A stretch of DNA of 64,000 bases from Harmothoe impar (taxonomy: Eukaryota; Annelida; Polychaeta; Phyllodocida; Polynoidae). Position numbers and translations under genes: made by a program. Location: assembly GCA_947462335.1 (NCBI GenBank), contig OX381704.1, positions 22,894,442 through 22,958,441 of the forward strand, given 5' to 3'. The notes beneath the pieces are model-generated. The model saw nothing but the letters and a program-made list of their open reading frames with translations, ran no database searches and had not been told where the DNA came from. Positions within the stretch are counted from its first letter, which is position 1; every line of letters starts with the position of its first letter. Shown one piece after another: positions 12,297-27,415 of the stretch.

Positions 12297-15200
12297 GTAG
12301 GTACACTGTATCTGCAGCTTTAACTGTTTACCGGCCTGACAACCTGAAGAATGCAGTCCTGAAGAGTGACTTGCCCGAGAGGCGTAGGAAGCAGATCTTC
12401 ATTGGGGGGGGGGGGCAACCTTAAGTATCGGCTTTTATGCATGATGTATCATATACATGCTTATATTGGATTGTATAGAAAAAGAGTCCCATTTACTTCT
12501 GGTTGGGGTACCCAGGCCTCTCTTCCCCCACTTTTTCCCTTTGCGGGAGAGGTAAGGGTTGCCCCCCCCCCTTTTCCTACGCCACTGCTTGCCCGTGCTG
12601 CATTCCATCACCAATTCGATACATTTTTACCTTAAACCATTTATTCGGCACATACTTATACAAGGTATAAATGGGTGGCACACATCTACATTTATGTATC
12701 ACCATGACGACAGAAGGCATACTACATATAGCTTATATGGTTAAACCATTCTATATACATCTACTTTAGAGTCTTCCTATAGTATGTTCTAATATAATAA
12801 TTCTCCAACCCCTTGTCCTTTTCAGCAAATAACAACACAATAGCCTGCGACTCCAACCCCTGCTTAAACGGTGGTACCTGTTCGGACGATTCAAATGGCT
12901 ATGTGTGCGCATGTGTAGCTGGGTACAATGGTGGTATCTGCGGTAACAGTAAGTCTTACTCTTATACATGTCCCTTTAAGCTCAATCCAATGTTGCAATT
13001 CATGCATGGGAAGTTTCTGCAATTTTGGAAACTACAACAGGAAAGTATAACTGTTAAAGAAATCTGTTACGATTGGACACATAGATATATAAATATTTCC
13101 TTTGCTTAAGTGGAAAGTTTCTGTAATGTGGCATTTCTGTTCCAAATTGAGCATATTGACCTGAAATTGTGTACCTATTATAAGGACTGCTCCCTACAAT
13201 GACTATTTTGTAACTGACACGGTAAGTCCAAATCGCAGCGATTCTGTGCCATACATATAGTACAGTGCAATTTGGTATGCGCACTCTAGTAATAGAACCC
13301 TTGAAATTTGGAGTGTAACATTAGCGGCAGAGGTCATGGAGGCATAGAAAGCATCATAACATTTGAGCTTGTGTGACGGTAATGATGCCCCCAGTCTTGG
13401 TATTCATAGGGAATAATCATTTTGCACTGATGCAATACTCCAGCACTGTATTATAGTACATCACGCTGACCCTTAACGGCATGGTTAAACAGCGGATGGT
13501 TGGCATGATACATGAATGATGCACTGGTGCTACATTCATGCATCAGGCAAATGTATTTTTAATATTTTGACACTATGAAGATTAATATAGGGTTGCATGT
13601 TGGTTATGTGCGACTCATCTAGCCATTATATAAACATTATCTACGTTCCCATAGTGTTTGGCATTCACTCTTGAGTACAAATCTATATGCAATGTTTTTG
13701 TTTCGCTCTGCAGATATAAATGAGTGCAATCCAGACCCGTGCGTGCAGGGAAGCTGTGCTGATGGGATTAATACCTTTACGTGTACCTGTAATGCCGGGT
13801 ATGCGGGCAACACATGCAACACAAGTAAGTCAATATATTAATATAAGTTTGTGTATTTGGGATATATAGACCGTATACGGGGGGAGCCTTTGGGTAATGA
13901 GGGCCGCCATCTTGACATCCCCCCCCCCCCACCCCCCAGCGCCCCAGAATCCAAAGCAGTGTATTGTGTGTAATTGCCTATCTGCACCACCTGTGCACAT
14001 ATCAGAATAATGGCCACAGGTACGACTATCAAATCTTATCCCGCCTCGAGTGTAATCACATTAATCACCTGCAAATTGTCTTAGCTGTGAGGTGAGGTGC
14101 TTTTAGGCTGATTGTAAGACACTGCGTTTCTTAACCCTACAATACCAAAAAGCCCAGCTTCTTCCCTCCCTCCCTTTTCCAGTTTGGCAGGGCATATAGA
14201 AGGGGTCGTGTGCCTGTCCCCTGCTACCTGCTACAAAAAAACATCACTGCATTGGTTTTAGGTATTATCCTTTTTTAAATCTAATTTAGGCCTACAGAGC
14301 AGATCAACAGATAATAGATACGAGAGAACCCTTCAGCGTAAACTACAGGGCAGGCTTGGCACCTGACTATGTGGACCTCCTGGTTTTGTCCACAATAACT
14401 AAACACCAGTATTACTCAACTGATCCCATTTTCTACCATGTTATTTTGTAGACATTGACGACTGCGCAAATAACCCATGTGGTACAGGAAAGTGCACAGA
14501 CGGCGTCAACTCTTTTACATGTGACTGTTCGGGAACGGGTTTCACGGGAACTAACTGTCAAACAAGTAAGTGCTATATTCTGTGTGTACTTACAATAATA
14601 ATGATGATAGTAATTAAAGGTCAGGATCTTGGAAGAGCAATGTGTACATGTGAGGGTCCTTGAAGTATTTCTCCACTAAAATGGTATAGTTTCTGCATGT
14701 TCATCGTCATATGTGACTTCCAAACACAGGCGTTGAGGGCACCACATTAAAAATGAATATCGTGCATTTCTTCAAATTTAAAGCTGCTGTACCTACCTCA
14801 GATATATAGTTCAATTTCTGCATAGTTGTTAAGAGTCTGCTTGTTGGAGTGTAGTGGTAGCATCCCAATACATTTTGTGTCTTTTAACCATACTAAATTT
14901 AAGGAAATAGATGAGGAAAAATAAAATGCTTCCAGCATTCTATTCAGCACTTAATCATATCAACCAGGGGATGCCATCTACAGGGATACACCTGTACTAG
15001 TAGACTGTGTTTGTGAGCTGAGCAATGGAAAACCCTCCATGCTCCCCTCCACTCCCTACTGCCACCTGATGGCTTTGGTCAACACTAAATATCTAAGCCC
15101 CTCCAGAATATAATTAGTAGTTGAGATTGGAGTCCTGTCTAACATAATATGAAGACTTTCTTGTCAGAATGAATGACAGATTATAAGAGGGAAAGGATTA

Positions 15201-18200
15201 TACAATCATCTGAGAATCAAATGAGGAAAATATAGGTTTGAGAGTGGGAGGACGTATAGCAGCTTTAAGTTCCCCAAATCCTGAATTTTCATGTGTGGTG
15301 AGGAAGAAACCTTTTTTTAAATGTGTTCACATTGTTCTGATTGGAATCGTGCGTCTATTCTCTGAACTGTATCTGTAATTTACCATGTTTTACTCTGCCT
15401 TTAACAACTACAGTCAGACCTCAATAATCCGACCATTTCTTCTATGTAAAACATGGTTGTATGTTGAATCCTCTTGATTATTGAAGCATATGTATATGCT
15501 TATGTATATATCTGTGCCTGACAAAAGCAGCCGGATAATCGAGGTTTCCGGGTTTTTGAAGACCGGCTAATCGAGGTCTGACTGTACACCACTAATGCTG
15601 TACTGATGCCAATGCCAACCATGTTATCTTGCAGACATAGACGACTGCTCCCCCAACCCGTGTAACACAGGAACGTGTACGGACGGCATCAACTCGTACA
15701 CATGTAGCTGTACCAATACAGGTTTCAAGGGGACTAACTGTCAAATAAGTAAGTGCAGTATTACTCTGTGCGTACTCAAATAACTGATGTGGAGTGGAAT
15801 AGTCTGGTTGGGTGTACGGACCTGGACCTCGCAGCGAACGACATGCGCTTTTCTGGATGTCATCATTTTCCCGGTAGCCATTTTGGAAAAAAAAATCTTT
15901 TACAGAATTTCTCCAGCGGTGCCAGCTTGGCATCATATGGAATTGTCGGCCTCCAGACTATCAAAGTGAAATTTACCATGCATCTTTTTGGCCAGTTGTT
16001 GAAAGTCTTACTTATTCTGCGAACTCGGACATCATCCAGATAAAAGCCACAGTGTAGAAATAACCAATAGTATGTATTTTAGTATCGCTTTGACTCTAGT
16101 TCGAATTCTATGAGATGATACCTTATCTTTTAATTATGTCGCTAGCGAAAATAGGTAAGTAAGGTATATGAAGTGAAAAAAATACTACCTTCAAAGCTAC
16201 GGTCGACACTCTGCCATTGTTAATACCTCCTACCTGACTGTCATGATGGTCAAGATAGCTGATCCGCTGCCTTGCTTAATTTGGCGCTAAACTTATCATT
16301 ATTATTATTATCATTTTGGCTTATGTATTATATACAATATTGTTATTATCAATATCATGCATTTATAAAGAATCGCAAATGTTCAGCGTCAGTTGATATT
16401 CCTTTGATGTCTGTGAGGAATCGCTGACCGCGCAGAAAAACGTTCCATCACGGAACGAGTTGTGCAATAAATAATCTAATCTAATCTACCATATATCATA
16501 TTTCCTCTTTAGGGAGCCCGGTTAAGTCTTTTCTGTAGATCTAACAAATAGCTTTGAAAAAATACATTTTATATGATGTCATTGTCGCAGGTCATATCAT
16601 GTTTAAACAACGGGGACAAAAATGTTTTTCAGCCCCCCCCCCCTCTCCAAGTCAATAATTGAAAATTTACCCCCCCCCCCCCTTTTTTTTGTAAAAAGTT
16701 ATCACTCCTTAAGTCACCGTGCTGAAGAGAAAAAAGTAGCGGCTCCGATCTCCAACAGCAATATGTGGCCAATTTCTGACTACCCCGCCCGACTGAAATT
16801 TTGTTTAATGATGGTCTGGTAGAAACGAATTGGATTCCCTATATTACCTGTTACAATGCGATTGTCTCATTATAACATATTTCCATTGTATACAGATATC
16901 GATGACTGTAGCCCTAACCCGTGTAACCCCACTGGCAGCACACACTATGACTGTATAGACCTGGTGAAGAGCTATCAGTGTGTATGTCAGGACGGCTTCG
17001 ATTCTGCATGTTTGGTGTGTAAGTAGAGCTCTTTATCTATTTCAATGTATTTGCAAGGTAACGTTCATATCAAATTAGGATATAGCATTAGGATACAAAA
17101 TTTTGGAATAGCTTTCAGTTTCTTGCCTAAAGCTAAAGTTGTTATCGTTGTACACAATCATGATCAACTTTTTCCCCCGCAACGAACCCAAGAGAAACTA
17201 TCCATCGCGATGCCTACCCTCATAGAAATAAAATGTGCATTCCCTTGTAAAAGCCACGTGTGCACCCCTGACTTGGGAGCACCCAATAAGCCAGACCTGT
17301 GGCCTAATTCTTGCTACTTTAGTACTGTTGTATATTTCTAAAGTCCCTCGTATCAGCCTCACCCCCCACATTGGGAGAATTTATATAGGCTTATTTTTCT
17401 GACGCAAGATCACTTTCAGGATGGTGGAACTACGTGTGGTTTTGTACTGCCGTATTCTTGGTTCTTGTGGTGGATGGTATCTACCAAGCCAGCATTACTT
17501 ACTGGGCCCCATATTTGTTCAACCTGGACAAACCGGCATTGCCAACATAATGTTGCATGTCATTATTGGCCAGGTCTTCAAGAGAGGGATACAGCTGGGC
17601 TCAGCCCACAAACTGATTCATTGCATATACTTCAACACGTACTCATCTGTGATTATTCTCAGAAGCACACGAAGGAGAGTACATTTTCGTCGTGTTTTGT
17701 CAAAGAGTTTGAGTTCTGAAATATTTAATTTGGTATTAATGTGATAACACACTGTGTGTGGCACATTTCAATACGTGCTGCTGACAAAACACAGACACCA
17801 CAGAGGACAATCAGGAAAAAGTGGACTGAATCTGGGCTGGATCTGGGCACCTCAAATCTGGGCAATCCCATTTAGGGGGCCAACTTGGAAGCCCTGGGAG
17901 AAACTATGATGGGTCTCATATGGCAGCCCACATGGAACCCTTTTGAGACCCATTGAGCAATGCTGGCTGTAGTTTGAGAGTGTCAGACCAATTTCCCTAT
18001 AAACCCAGCTAACCACTTGTTATATCTGCTTCCCACAGCACTTTCCATCGTTGTCTGTATAAGTCAGCCATGTCAGAACGATGGCACGTGCAAGGTGAGC
18101 ACGGCCGCCTCTGGGTACACGTGTAACTGCGCCCGCTACTTCAGCGGAATCAACTGCCAAACAGGTAGGTCTATCTCAAGTCATTCATTTTCTTTTAAAT

Positions 18201-21200
18201 AGAGTTATATTGATCAAAGCTCATGAATATCTCACTCTTCATCGTTAGAAGATGATATTAGAGTTATAACAATAAGACAAGTGGTCTAGTAAGAAAGGGT
18301 TAGCTATGCAGAGCTCATTTTCGTAAGTAGAGCACGACTGCTGTTTGACATCCTTATGTATTATGTATATGTTTGAGGCTACTACATGACACAGAAATGT
18401 ATGTACATTAGGTGAGTTGGGGGGCCAAAATGATTACTTTCGTGATTACGAGGACCACCGACCAGCGTGCCCATACCTTCAGGTAAGCCACTGCAAAGCA
18501 CCAGCTGAAGCAGCTGAAGCTGGTGCTTTGCAGAAGTCTACCCAAAGGTACAGGCATGCTGGTCCTCGTAATCACGAAAGTAATCATTTTGGCCCTCCCC
18601 GAACTCACCTAATGTCATCATAACACAATTGTAATTACCGTACTCCACGTAATAAGCGCCCCCCCCCCATATACGACCCTCTTTTGGGACCTTTTAAGAG
18701 TAGAAAACCTTGGCCATTGTGGATACAATTCACAACTCATATGTACTAGAGTGTCATTAGAACGGCTACATAAGCACCCAGAGCGCCTATTACGTCGAAT
18801 ATGGTAATTTAGATCCAGCAGCATTACCCAGTGGGCACAGAACATTGAATCAACATTGACACATCATTGCCAATGTTGATTCAATGTTGATTCAACGTTG
18901 ATTCAATGTTGAACTAGATTAATTGCCCATTGGGTATGTGTACACTTACAATAGGATAATCCGAGTAATCAGTATAGGTATATATACAAATTGCTAGAAA
19001 ATAATTGGGCGCCAGTATTGAGATGATAACATGCATCATTTTACTGTAACCTTGGTTACATTGTACTGAATCATATAAAATCAAATTATTTAAGGGTGCG
19101 TTTCGTGCGCTATGCCCTTTGCCAACTCGCCAGGGCTCTATTCATGCATCATGACGACCCTTCGGGAATGTATCTACCTCATAGGGTTGGCGTGATGAAT
19201 GAATGCAACCCTGGAAGGTTACTCCCCGAGCTGGATTCATGCATCATAACGGCAAACGGTAAAAGGGCATATCAAAGCATTATGTGGCCCTTAAGTTTAA
19301 GAATTGCTAATGAAAATACCTCATTACACTTCACAGTGACAACTGCCTGTGATTCGAACCCCTGCCAAAATGGCGGCGCATGTGTGAACTCCGCGGATGG
19401 TAAATCGCACACATGCACCTGTCCGAGAGATGCGACACGGAACCAACCAACATATACTGGGACATATTGTGAGACCGGTAAGTGTGCATAGTTAATGCTT
19501 TAAATGGCAGGTTTAAACGCCGCATAGGGCATCCATGAGTAGTATAGTATGTATCGGAACGGGACTATAGTTAAGTACTGTTTATTACTCAATCGACATG
19601 CAGCCAATCAGAGGCCTCCATTTGGTCACGTGACCCGTTGCCATGGTAACGTGACCTACTTAGGGCTCTCAGCCAATCAGAAGCCAGCATTCTGGGTGAC
19701 CTACTGACCTACTTAGAAGCTCTCAGCCAATCAGAGGCCGGCATTCTGGTAACCATGGTAACGTGACCTAATTACGTCACGTGACCTACTTAGGCTCAGC
19801 CAATCAGAAGCCGGCATTCTGGTAACTAGGGTAACGTGACCTACTTAGGGTTTGTTTGTAAACAACACCACGTGGCTTTCTTGTTTGTAAACAACACCAC
19901 GTGACACGTGACTGTTTGTAAACAAACAAACAAAAAAAAGTTATGTAACTTATATATAGAAATAAAAACACAACAAGATAATTTCTTTTCTTTTCATTTT
20001 ATTCTTTATTTTTTCATTTTCAATCAGAAAAAACACACAAGTTTATGCTTTTTTAGCTCGCTTCTTCGATTTGCAGCAACTCAACAGGCCGCAAAGTCTC
20101 ACGCCGCCGTCACTCGCACCACCACACCCCGGACGACTTTTCTCCAATAGACATTGCACGACTTTGGATAAATCCAACACCATTTCGGCAAGGCAGAGAA
20201 TCTTTGCCTCCATGAAACGGCCGCCATCGCAACAACCCGTCACAACAGCATCATCGATAGCTTCTGACTCACGACCCGGTCGCTCAGCTTTGGGATTTTG
20301 CTCATGCGCATGACGCACTTCTTGGGGTTTCTTGTTCGACATGCTTCAATTAGGAAATGAACGCAATGAGGTCCACAGGTGTCAGCAGAAGTGTCTTGTA
20401 GTTGAATGCGGTTTCTTTGCCACTTGAACGGAGCAGAGCGTTCCACGAAAGACAAGAACTCCGCACTCAGCGGCGGTAAGCCGAAGGAATCAAAGTAGTA
20501 CACTTCACCCGTGCTCGACACGTAAAACGCCACCCAATGCTGACCTGGTAAATGTTGCGGATCTGTGTTGCTCACGAAACAAGTGTCTTTGATAGGGTGC
20601 TTCGGAATAGTGTCACAAGAGAAAACGCCCAGGAAACGATGTTTTGTGTGAACGTTTTCCTTCAACACTCTGCTTATTTCAAGCGTGTTCATACGATACG
20701 CCAAGTACCGCCGTCTTGTCTTCAGTTCATGTGGTAGTCGGTGACGGGGTGTCGATCTCGGGTCAGCTCGACGACGTTGTCGTACACCAAGTAGAGTAGC
20801 ACCGTTGTTGTCGCTTGTAGCGCCGAGCGGAAACTGACTTCCACCCTCAGCTGACCCGCTCTTATAAGGTTCACGCGACACCCGTCGTGCGATCTGTCTG
20901 GGGTTAAGTCGAGGGGGAACACCGTGTAACCGTTCAGGAATTGTTCGTATGAAATACCGCAGGAGCGCGCGCCCTCGTACATCCCCGTTTCCGTGTGTAG
21001 CGCCAAGTACTCTCTCACGGCCGCTTTGGTCTTAAAGTCGGGCACGTAGGCGTCGTTCGGCACTTTCTGATCGTTCACTATCACTTGAAGCGAGCTGATG
21101 TCGTAATGCTTCATCTCGAACGGGTTCTTGGTGTAGCTACCGTTGAAGGCGTCGTGGTCAAGGAAGCAAATCATCATCGACTTGGGAAGCTGGCCTGTGT

Positions 21201-24200
21201 TGGAGTGCGTGTAGCTGTGATCTCTGTTACCTTGAGGGATGGCGTAGGTCGTCACCTCCACTCTGTTCACCGGGTAGTCGAAGGGCCCGTGTTCTATCAC
21301 CGCTCTCTCGTGCGTTTCCGCTACAGCGTCCGCCACCAGCACGCGTCGCACGTAGAGCTTTGCTTTGTAGATCTTCAAGCTGTAGCCTCCGTCAGCGGCG
21401 CACATCAGATAGAAAGAGGGCGCCGCTTGTTTCAGAGTGAGATTGATTTCTGTCTCTCCAACGATGAGCTTCGGTTGATGAGCCAGGTCAAAGTGCAGTC
21501 GCGCCATCAGCGAAAAGCGCTTGTTGGAGATTAGCTTCTTGCGCGCTTTGTACCCCGCATTCGCGTCAGTCAACGTGTCAAACTGACCGGGCGTATCTTC
21601 ATGCCACCCCTGGGCGCTCATGACGCCGTCCTTCACGTCTTTGTTGTAGTTGAGTAACCCTTCCAAGTAAGCTCGGTAAGGGTAGGTCTCGGTGTTGCCA
21701 GACACTTTGAAACCGCCGATGGAGACTTGGACGTCTTTGAAGAGCGAGTGAGCCAAGTTGTTCACCGGAGCTACCGCGTCGGTGGCCTCGATCGCCGCTC
21801 CGTCCTTTAGCACTTGACATTCCAGATGAAGGTAATTCTCGTTCAGGTCTGTGTACTCTTGCGACTTGTTGATGGTGAAATTTATGTTACCTCCATCCTC
21901 TAAAGAGTTTTTTGTTTCTATCCCCAGGAAAGACGACTTTAAGATAGTAGTCTGAGTCGGCGCTACGGTGTGCAGGTCGAGCTCAGAGAGCGCGCACTCG
22001 TTACTGCTCTCGTGTACGTAAGCCATTGTGTTCTCTCTTCACGCGGCCGACAGACTGACGCCGGCCCCCTCCAGTCTTTTTATTTATACCTGAACGCCTA
22101 GGCGCTTACCGGTCGAATACATCCCCTCTACGTCTCTTGCAAGAGCCACCGCCCGTCTGAGGGGAATGCCCACGACGACGTTTCGACCCTTTCTTAGACG
22201 CGACAGACGTCTTTCCTCCCGAGAACGCCGTACTCGCCAGTCTCTTCAGAGCGCCTGCGCCTCGGTCTTTCACGCTGCTCTTTAAAGTCCGACCCGCCAG
22301 CACATCTTTAGCTACGCCCACACCGGCGCGGAGCAGCGTTTTTCCCACCGACTTCAATAGCGGGGTAGCCGAGCGCATCAGACCTAACAGAGCGCCGCCC
22401 AAACCGTGCCCGCTCTGGAAAGAGCGCCCGCTGTACACGGTCACGCCGTTGCCCAGCTGCGCGTTGTAGTAATCGCTGTACCCTCTGCCGAAGTCGGTGC
22501 GCCTGGGTGGAAAGTACGGAACGCGTTGACGCATCATTTTTCTCTCTTTCAGCGCTCAATAGGTCTCAGATGAAGTGTCACGGTCACCTCGCCTCTACCG
22601 AATGGGATGGAATGACCGGATCGGTCTCTTAAATAGATGCCGACCTCGGTAAACCTCTTGGATTTCAAGGGGAAATAATCCAAATGGGGAAAACTGATAG
22701 CTTGCACGCCACCTCGACGCTTTCCGCCTCTGTCCACCGCCACGCAGCGCAACAGCGGCACTTGCATGTCGCCCACACGTCTCTCCTGGATCATGTCGGT
22801 GTATATGTACACAGAGTGCACGTCCCCGTAAACATCCATCGAGTAGGCGCCGGTAGTCGGCGACGCGAAACACGTCTTCTCTCCGAAGCCTAGAACGCAT
22901 GCGAGATGCTGACTCAGCAGGACAGCACAGTGTCTCGGCGGTTTGATGGTGACGCGTTTCGTCTTGGCGTCGTACGATAAGATCCGCATCGGTTTGAGCA
23001 AGAAGCTGTCGCCCTCTAGTCTGTCATCTCGCAACGTCTCACTCAAGCGCTCGATTAGGGTGTGGTTGCTTCCGGTGAAAATAGGAGGTATCTCGAATAT
23101 GTTTGGCATGAAACTGCGCACTCCCATGTCCTTCTCCATCTTTTCGATCATCTGTCTTGCTTGATGGCTGATCGTCTTCTTCTTCACCGCCGGGGACAAG
23201 AACTGCTTGTATACGGCATTCGTCTGTCTCAAGTCGACCTCTCTCTTGAACCTTTTTGTTTCCGGTTTCAATTGCTGCTCTTCCGACGTGTCTGATATCT
23301 CTTCCACCGTTACATAGCTCGCTTCCTTCCAGTTCAGCGGGAATTTTGAGCTGAACGTTAGCTTGCTCAGACCGTTCGCGTTTTTCATTCTCTTCCAGTC
23401 TACCTGTGGTTTTTTTCCTTCGGAGAAATTAGTTTCTTTTAAAACCTGGATCGCCTCCTCTAGCGAACCTTTGGTGCGCAGAGGAACAACGATGATCAAG
23501 TCGTCGTCGTGCACGTTAGTCCATTCTGTAGGGAGGATGATCTCAGTCAGAGCCGCTTCGTACGCTTCGGGCAGAAGGAGCGGCGAGTCGAAGTGAGTTC
23601 GGAAAGACGTCAAGCTGTTGTCAGGATAATACTCCATAGAGCTGTTGCTAGGTAGAGTGATGTTCATTTTGTTACGTTATTTTTTTGACGGGGATCCACT
23701 CGTTGAACTTGTCGTCGTAACCTAACCAACGTACGAAAGCTAACTCTTTACCGTCGACGGTCTTGCGGCGCAACACCTCGTCTATCAGGTAGTTCTTGTC
23801 GTAACGACTCTTGTACACCTTCTGAACCTCTTCCGGGTAGAAGACGCCTTTTATCTCCTCGCCCTTGTCGTCTTTCAGCTCGAACCCTCTGCTTCCCAAC
23901 GTGTTAGCAACGTCCACCACTTCCTCGCGCCAGTTTCCCTCGTACCCTTTGTCGAAGGCGCCTTTGGTTCTCAACATCCTCACTCTGTCACCCGGAGCGA
24001 TGACGTCGACGGCGGACGTCTTTGTTTTTTTCTTCTTTTTCCATATTTCGTCGATTTGTTTGTTAGTTGGGAGATCTTGTCGGTAGAAAACTGTTTCGCT
24101 GTTTTCCGAGCTGACTTGAGCCGGCGCCATTTTCAACGTCTTGTGGTGAGTGCGATTGTAAGAAGACACTACATGGTGCAGCACGTCTACGTAGCGATAC

Positions 24201-27200
24201 GTGCGCTTGTGTGTGAAATAACGCCACAGCTTCTCCTTCAGACTGCGGTTCAAGCGCTCCACTAGACTAGCTTTGATGTTGTCGTTCTCGCCAGTGAAGA
24301 ACTCTATGCCCTCGCTCTTCAAGTGATCTTGAAAGATCTTGTTCAAAAACTCTTTCCCCTTGTCTGTCTGAACAGTGCGCGGTCGTCTCTCGCCAGGGCC
24401 TGTCATCTCTCGGAAGGCCTCGGTGACATCAGCGCCGCTCTTGGATTTAATGGGAACGGCCCACGCGTACCTAGAGAAAACGTCGATCGCCGTCACCACG
24501 TACCGGAAGCGGTCGTTGTGAGACGCCAAAGCTTGCATGTCCATCAGATCTATCTGCCACTGCTGATCGATTGCGCCGGTTATAGTCTTGTTCCTTGCGA
24601 ATTTTCTCCGAATGGGTTTATGTTTAGTGTAGGCGTCCAGCGACACTAAAGCGTCTCGGATGACGGCCGGGTTCAGGTGGCGAAAATGCTGTTTCTGGAG
24701 TTTAGTCACGCTAGTGAAACTGGAGGGCGCTTTGACGTCGGTATATCTAGCTACTACGCGCTTCTTTTCTTTTTCCTTCTTGGTCAGTCTCTTCACTGGT
24801 TTGCCCATCGCGGGTCTCTTGAGGGCGTGAAAGACGAGCTCGCCGCTAGGCGGTTGCGCGCTTTCCTTTTCTTACTACGCGGCGCGCTCCTATAGGAAGT
24901 CGGAGTTTGGAAAAGTTCACGGTCGTCCTCCTCGTCGTCAGAGGATTGATCGTCCACCACCTGCAGAGAAGAGTCTGCTGCTGCTACTGCTGCTGCTGCT
25001 GCTGCTGCTTCTCCTTCTTCCGATTCGAAGCTCGGTCGTTTCCGACCTCTGTCAGCAAGCCGTGTGTCCAAACTTTGGCCAGGTCCGCTCGCTTTATACA
25101 GATGGTTTCCGATCAAGGCGTCTGTGGTGGGAACCGCTTCGCGCAGCGCTTTCGTGAACGGCGAGTAGCCCGCCGGTCTGGGCGCCGTCTTCCTGAACCT
25201 GGCGGCGTCGTTCAGTAAGTCCACTATGTTGATGCGATGCTCAGGTGGTATTCTCCGACCCGACATCTCGCGCACCGCCCCGTCCTCGTTCCACTTGATC
25301 ACTCCGGATTTCTCCAATTGTTTGTACAGCTCCACGGTCCGGCGGCGACTCCTCTTGGGAACTTGGTTCGCCAACCGCTCGAGTAGGGACGCGCTGGCCT
25401 CTTCAGCAGACTGACGGAGGTGAGCCGGGGGCGAAGAAGAGTAGGACGAAGAGATGTTGCTGTTGTGGGGATTCGCGAGAAAAAATTGCAATCTATTCAA
25501 CAACCTTCGGTATTTCAACATTTTCTCGCGCGATTCCAAAGTGGGGTCGTTCAACACTAAATCCAAGTCCCTGTAGATAAACTGTAGCACCTGGTGCAAG
25601 GCCGCGTCGGGATGAAGGGACTGCTCTGCCTGCTTGTGGTAATAGGCCATGTCGGCGGGTAGGCGGGCGGCGGTGGCAGGAGCGGAACTCTCGTTCTTTT
25701 CAGTGCGCTCATCAGGAAGAGGAGGAAGGTTTGGAGCAGTAGAAGTACTAGCAGCAGCGACTGCAGTAGTAGCAGCGCTAGTAGTAGCAGCAGCAGCGGG
25801 CACATGATGAAGTAGACCTGCTCGTGATGATTTGTAGAGCGTCTCAGGATCCACGAGCGCTAAACGTTTGTAGTGTTGTTGCTGCTCTGAGTCCGTCATG
25901 GGGCCGCCGGTGGCAATGACGCTGGTGGTGGCGGTAGTGGTGGTGGTGGTGGTGGTGGTGGTGGTGCTGTCGGCGAGTAGGTGTCGAATGACGTGTCTCA
26001 TATACGGAGAATGCTCTTTATAAGCGGTAAGGCCATCCCTATGAGAGCCGGAATGAGGAAACCTCCCTCTTGTACCAAGACGCGTCTCTTTTTTTTGATG
26101 GGCGTAGATTTTTTGCCGACCTCCCTCAACACGTCAGCCGATTCTCGAAGCTTGTCCAGTTGTTTGTCGCTGAGCGGGATGTTCCCTACCAGTAAATTGT
26201 GACAGATCTCACTCAACGCTGCGATCAGCTCGTCGCTTCCAGAGTCTATTAGATGCGAGCAGTCCTTTGGCGAGCACTTAGCTAAGTGCTTGAGAGTACC
26301 AAAGTGTCTTTCGAGTAGATGAGAAGACATTTTTTTTTGCTACTGCTTTCTGTTGTTCTTTTTTTTGTCTAGCGGTACGAACACTAGCTGAGAGTGTATG
26401 GCCGTCAAAGAGGAGCGTATTCTCAGATCGTCAGGTGTTGACTGCTTGAAGTCCAGGAGGAGGTATGAGTGAGGTCGCTTGAGTTCATGGGTAAATATAC
26501 TAGAGAGGGCCGCCGCGTTGGACGGAAACACCTGGCGAGACAGACTAGCTATTTGCCCCATGTCGCGCGGGTTCTTGAAAACGATCATGTAGTGAGCGTT
26601 CAGACTCATAGTTCGAAAGTCGGGTGATTTCTGGAAGAGGTTCTGAGTGATGTATATGACGCTCACGTTCCAGTGATGCGAGTATTTAGTAAAGATGTCG
26701 GCTACCACTTGCTGATTGGAACTGCTCATCAGATCGTCCAATATCAGTAGAGTGTGGGGTCGTACAGCGTCTTCTGCTACTTCCACGTCTCCCGCTATAG
26801 ACTCTTTGCTAGGAAGACCTTCTCTGAATTCCACACCGTACCGATTTGCCATTTTTTCAAACAGAGGTTGCCACTCGCCGTAATGGTAAAAAGTCTTTTC
26901 CACCGGCGGCGTGACCAAATTGTTCACGTCGCTCAGAAATTGATCCACCAAGCGCGATTTTCCACAACCCGACGGACCGCTAATGATACAACTAAAGGGT
27001 CCTTGTAGTCGAGCGTCGAAATGAATTTCTGTGAAGAGTTTGCTTTTACTACTGGACATTTTTTTTTGTTTTTTTTTCAGGACGCGTCAGAGAGCGGTTG
27101 TGTGTCTGACTGTCTGCTGTGTTTCTCACTCGAACGGTCGGTGGTGAATGGTTGTGGAGAAAAGTCCGCCGACCTTTTTATTGATTCCGGCCGGTGTCAC

Positions 27201-27372
27201 AGTAGCGGCGGCAGAAGTGACTTTTTTTTGCGATAAAATTCTATTTTCACTCAATAGTCATAAATGTTTGTATCAGACTCCAGAGGAGTCTGATACAAAT
27301 ATTTATTTTTTTTTAAAAAAAGAAGAAGAAGAGGAGGAGGAGGAGGAGGAGGAGGAGGAGGAGAAGGAGATT

Positions 27373-27415
<43 letters not shown>

